A stretch of DNA of 6,192 nt from positions 1-6,192 of the forward strand of contig CALMIH010000001.1 of assembly GCA_937864085.1 (NCBI GenBank). The letters run 5' to 3'. The stretch's first letter is position 1. Each line of letters starts with the position of its first letter. The position numbers and the translations under genes are program-made. Below the pieces are notes generated by a model, which saw nothing but the letters and a program-made list of their open reading frames with translations, searched no databases and was not told where the DNA came from. The DNA comes from an uncultured Chloroflexota bacterium. GTDB lineage: Bacteria > Chloroflexota > Limnocylindria > Limnocylindrales > Limnocylindraceae. Shown here piece after piece: positions 3,804-6,192 of the stretch.

Positions 3804-5258
3804 ATGACTCCCCAGCGCGGCGCACTCCTCTCGATTGATCTCGGCAGCACCGCGGTCAAGGTTCTCATCGTTGATGTGGAGAGTGGACGCCCGCTTGCGC
3901 TGACGCGTCGCGCTAGTGGTGCGGCACTGAGTTCAGCGAGTGGCGCCGTTGAGCAAGATCCAAACATTTGGTGGGAGGCGATTCGATCTGCGGTGGGCGA
4001 AGCGCTTAAGGCTGCTGGGCCCGCGATTGAGATTCTTGGGATCGCCGCAGATGGGCATGGGCCAACGCTCGTCCCAGTGCGAGAAGATGGAAGTGCGGCG
4101 AGTGCCGCGCTTCTCTGGCGCGATCGCCGGGCCGCTGAAGATGACGCACAGCTTGCGACACTCTTGGGTCGATCGGGCTGGCTGCTTGCTGAACTACCGA
4201 AGGCGCGCTGGTTCTTACGTGAGCGCGCGGCGGCGGCGAAGGAGACGGCCTGGCTCCTCTCAACGTGGGATGCGCTCGCCTTTCGTCTGAGTGGTGAGGC
4301 GGTCGCCTCGTTCTGGGACCCGGCGCGCTCACTCTCCCCTTCGCAACGCGCGCTCCTGCTGAGCGAAGCGGGTGGACTCGACGAGCGTGCACTCCCACCA
4401 GAGGTGTTTCCTGGGACGCGCATTGGCGCACTTCGTCCGCTTGCTGCGAGCGATCTTGGGTTGCCGATCGGCATCCCAATTGTTTCGGGGACTAACGACG
4501 GGATGGCGGCGGTGATTGGCGCTGGGTTGATGCATCTGGCGCGCGGCGTTGATGTTGGTGGTGCCGCTGGTGGTGTTGGCATCTCAGTTGAGCGAGTGAC
4601 CGCCGAGCGCATCACCACGGAGGTTGGTGGTGCACTCTGGTCTGGCCCTGCGCCAGCTTCGTTCGGCGAGGCTCGCATCATGGGCGGCGCACTCGGCGGG
4701 ACTGGTCTCCTTCTTGACGCCACGATCACCGAAGCGATTGAACGGGGGAGCGATCCAGGCGCACTGATTGATGCGGTTGCTGCACTGCCACTTGGCGCGG
4801 ATGGCGTACGCGTAGAGCGTCACGGCGAAGAGGTGCGGTTCATCGGGGCAAGCGATAGTCGCGGCGATGCGTACCGCGTCCGCGCCGTGATGGAGTACGG
4901 AGCGCTCGCCGTTGCGGCGCTGCTCGCACCCGCACGTGATGCGGGACTTCCACTGAGCGAGATGTGGCTCTCTGGCCCGGCGACTGGCGCAACGAGCGGT
5001 CTCTATGCCGCACAGCTCAGCGTTCCGAGAGGGATTCCGCAGATGCGCGCCGATCTACTCGGTGTGCCAGTGGTGCTGCCGCGCATCCCTGAGGCGGCGG
5101 CAGCGGGGAGCGCTGCGCTCGCTGGACTCGGTGCTGGCCTCTACGCATCGCTGAGTGAGGCGGCGGAGCTGATCGCTGTGGCCGAGGAGCGTATTGAGCC
5201 GAACTCAGGGAGTGCCGCTATGGCGGCGAGCCTGTTGGAGCAGTTCAGGCGCGCGTAG
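3804..5258 (+). CDS. FGGY-family carbohydrate kinase (xylulokinase-like)
   Basis: A 484-residue cytoplasmic kinase of the ASKHA fold that would phosphorylate a sugar or polyol with ATP. The length is typical of FGGY kinases. The N-terminal domain opens with the phosphate-1 loop SIDLGSTAVKV (10-20), then LGIAADGHGPTLVPV (78-92) and LLWRDRRA (103-110), the position where xylulokinases have a WxDxR motif. LPKARWF (131-137) and STWDALAFRLSGE (153-165) follow the usual substrate-domain pattern. The catalytic base is expected at D232 in SGTNDGMAA (228-236), closely matching Asp233 of E. coli XylB. The C-terminal domain shows GGALGGTG (294-301), a degenerate LSGPATGATS (389-398) where XylB has a GGGA/S-type adenosine loop, DLLGVPV (417-423) and PEAAAAGSAALAG (429-441). 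The substrate is undetermined: xylulose, ribulose, erythritol or another sugar. The ATG start at 3804 has only a weak GGTGG site inside a hairpin. It is likely co-transcribed with bioY, an unexpected functional partner. Confidence 0.88.
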   Translation: MTPQRGALLSIDLGSTAVKVLIVDVESGRPLALTRRASGAALSSASGAVEQDPNIWWEAIRSAVGEALKAAGPAIEILGIAADGHGPTLVPVREDGSAASAALLWRDRRAAEDDAQLATLLGRSGWLLAELPKARWFLRERAAAAKETAWLLSTWDALAFRLSGEAVASFWDPARSLSPSQRALLLSEAGGLDERALPPEVFPGTRIGALRPLAASDLGLPIGIPIVSGTNDGMAAVIGAGLMHLARGVDVGGAAGGVGISVERVTAERITTEVGGALWSGPAPASFGEARIMGGALGGTGLLLDATITEAIERGSDPGALIDAVAALPLGADGVRVERHGEEVRFIGASDSRGDAYRVRAVMEYGALAVAALLAPARDAGLPLSEMWLSGPATGATSGLYAAQLSVPRGIPQMRADLLGVPVVLPRIPEAAAAGSAALAGLGAGLYASLSEAAELIAVAEERIEPNSGSAAMAASLLEQFRRA

Positions 5259-5263
5259 CTCGG

Positions 5264-5281
5264 CACGCGCGCTAGCGCGTG
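5264..5281. terminator. Stem-loop between convergent genes (bidirectional terminator candidate)
   Basis: CACGCGC (5264-5270) and GCGCGTG (5275-5281) form a perfect 7-bp stem with the tetraloop GCTA. It fills the centre of the 34-bp gap between the kinase stop codon (5256-5258) and the peptide ABC ATPase stop codon (5293-5295), so it can end transcripts from both sides. Neither side has a T-tract. Confidence 0.6.
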
Positions 5282-5292
5282 ATCGCTTGGGG

Positions 5293-6192
5293 CTAGGCCT
5301 TTGACTTCGCCTTGGAAGAAGCTGGCGCTGCGGTGCGACCAGCCTTCGTGGTTGCGGCGGCGCCATCTTCAAGAGGGAAGTGGCAGGCAACAGCCACATC
5401 GAGAGCGCGCGGTGAGGCGGCGAGGAGCGGCTCCTCTGTGGAGCAGCGATCTGGGTTGCCGAGCTGCTCGCGCAGCCAGCAGCGGGTGCGGAAGCGGCAA
5501 CCGGATGGTGGGCTGATTGGCGATGGGATCTCACCTTCAAGGATCAGTCGGTCGGCGGTGTCGTGCGCCTCAATCTTCGGCACCGCTGAGAGGAGGGCGA
5601 TCGTGTACGGATGTTGTGGCTTGGTGAAGACGTGATCCACAGGGCCAGACTCCACCACCTTACCGAGATACATCACCGCGACGCGATCGGCGAAGTAGCC
5701 GACCACATCAAGGTTGTGACTGATGAACATGTAGGTGAGCCCCTGCTTTGCGCGGAGATCGGCAAGTAGGTTGAGCACCTGGCTCTGGATGGAGACGTCG
5801 AGGGCAGAGACGGGCTCGTCAAGTACCACGAACTCGGGGTCAAGGGCGAGTGCACGCGCAATGCCAATCCGCTGGCGCTGGCCGCCAGAGAATTCGTGCG
5901 GGTATCGCACCGCATACTCGGCAGGGAGCCCAACCAGTTCAAGCGCGGAGTGCATTCGATCCTTCCGCTCGGAGGAGGTTCCCATCGCGTGCGCCACGAG
6001 CCCCTCCTCAATTTGATCGCCGATTGGCAGGCGCGGATTCAACGAACCGAACGGATCCTGGAAGACGATCTGCATCTTGCGGCGCAGCTTGCGCTGCTCC
6101 TCGGCGCTCCGATCAATGAGGCGTGCACCATCGAACCAGACTTCGCCGGCTGTCGGCTGCTGAAGCCCGAGTGCAACGCGTCCAAGTGTCGT
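5293..6192 (-). CDS. Peptide ABC transporter ATP-binding protein, DppF/OppF type (partial, 5' end outside window)
   Basis: This cytoplasmic ATPase of an oligopeptide/dipeptide importer is visible as 299 C-terminal residues. The window edge cuts inside Walker A, leaving TTLGR of the expected GKTTLGR. In order in the fragment: Q-loop VFQDPFGSLNPR (43-54), the DppF/OppF wording; signature SGGQRQRIGIARAL (102-115); Walker B FVVLDEP (121-127) with catalytic Glu at 126; D-loop SALD (129-132); H-loop SHN with His at 159; then the oligopeptide C-terminal domain from HPYT (194-197) through GEIPSPISPPSGCRFRTRC (220-238). Four cysteines of that domain (232, 238, 250, 270) are kept; in some DppD/DppF proteins these are known to hold a 4Fe-4S cluster. 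The last 20 or so residues are an Ala/Lys/Ser-rich tail (ending SSKAKSKA). It converges on the sugar kinase. Its operon partners (permeases, binding protein, DppD) would lie to the right. The exact peptide substrate cannot be told. Confidence 0.95.
   Translation of the reverse strand, partial: TTLGRVALGLQQPTAGEVWFDGARLIDRSAEEQRKLRRKMQIVFQDPFGSLNPRLPIGDQIEEGLVAHAMGTSSERKDRMHSALELVGLPAEYAVRYPHEFSGGQRQRIGIARALALDPEFVVLDEPVSALDVSIQSQVLNLLADLRAKQGLTYMFISHNLDVVGYFADRVAVMYLGKVVESGPVDHVFTKPQHPYTIALLSAVPKIEAHDTADRLILEGEIPSPISPPSGCRFRTRCWLREQLGNPDRCSTEEPLLAASPRALDVAVACHFPLEDGAAATTKAGRTAAPASSKAKSKA

Noticed and set aside
3101..4729. A 542-codon open frame on the minus strand opposite bioY and the kinase.
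   Set aside because: Its translation is low-complexity Ser/Arg/Pro/Ala-rich text with no recognisable motif, and both plus-strand genes have clear family motifs. It is a shadow of GC-rich codon bias.
4400..5250. Many repeated GCACTC/GGCGCACT strings in the kinase and neighbours.
   Set aside because: They are in-frame Ala-Leu or similar codon pairs that reflect preferred codons, not spaced repeats.

Overview
The window is a GC-rich stretch of bacterial chromosome with ordinary, tightly packed metabolic and transport genes. Shine-Dalgarno sites are clear (AGGAGG, GGGAGG) and intergenic gaps are short. It holds six protein genes, two of them cut by the window edges, and one tRNA-His. I see no mobile element, CRISPR array, phage gene or rRNA. 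The mix of UgpC/MalK-type and Dpp/Opp-type importers, a BioY biotin transporter and a secreted META-domain protein would suit a GC-rich Actinomycetota or Chloroflexota heterotroph. That placement is a weak inference, because nothing here is a taxonomic marker of quality.

Left block, minus strand (1-1515). A stand-alone SIS-domain sugar-phosphate protein of the NagB-II type (glucosamine-6-phosphate deaminase, relative of the GlmS isomerase half) is followed after 147 bp by the start of a carbohydrate-type ABC ATPase (UgpC/MsmX/MalK type), which runs off the left edge. Together they suggest uptake of an oligosaccharide or amino sugar and its entry into glycolysis.

Middle block, plus strand (1742-2781). 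A predicted secreted protein carries two tandem META domains and a C-terminal membrane anchor. It is preceded by a pair of near-identical 14-bp palindromes and followed by a strong stem-loop terminator. Next comes tRNA-His(GTG) on the minus strand (2904-2979), with its extra 5' G and its CCA end both encoded.

Right block. bioY (3086-3772) and an FGGY-family sugar kinase (3804-5258) form a likely two-gene plus-strand transcript. The 31-bp gap contains a hairpin that covers the kinase's only weak ribosome binding site. The kinase converges on a Dpp/Opp-type peptide ABC ATPase on the minus strand (5293-6192, N-terminus missing), with a perfect 7-bp stem-loop between the two stop codons.

No previously undescribed system is demonstrable. 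The points most worth a second look are the membrane-anchored double-META protein with its tandem palindromes, the intercistronic hairpin before the kinase, and the pairing of bioY with a sugar kinase.
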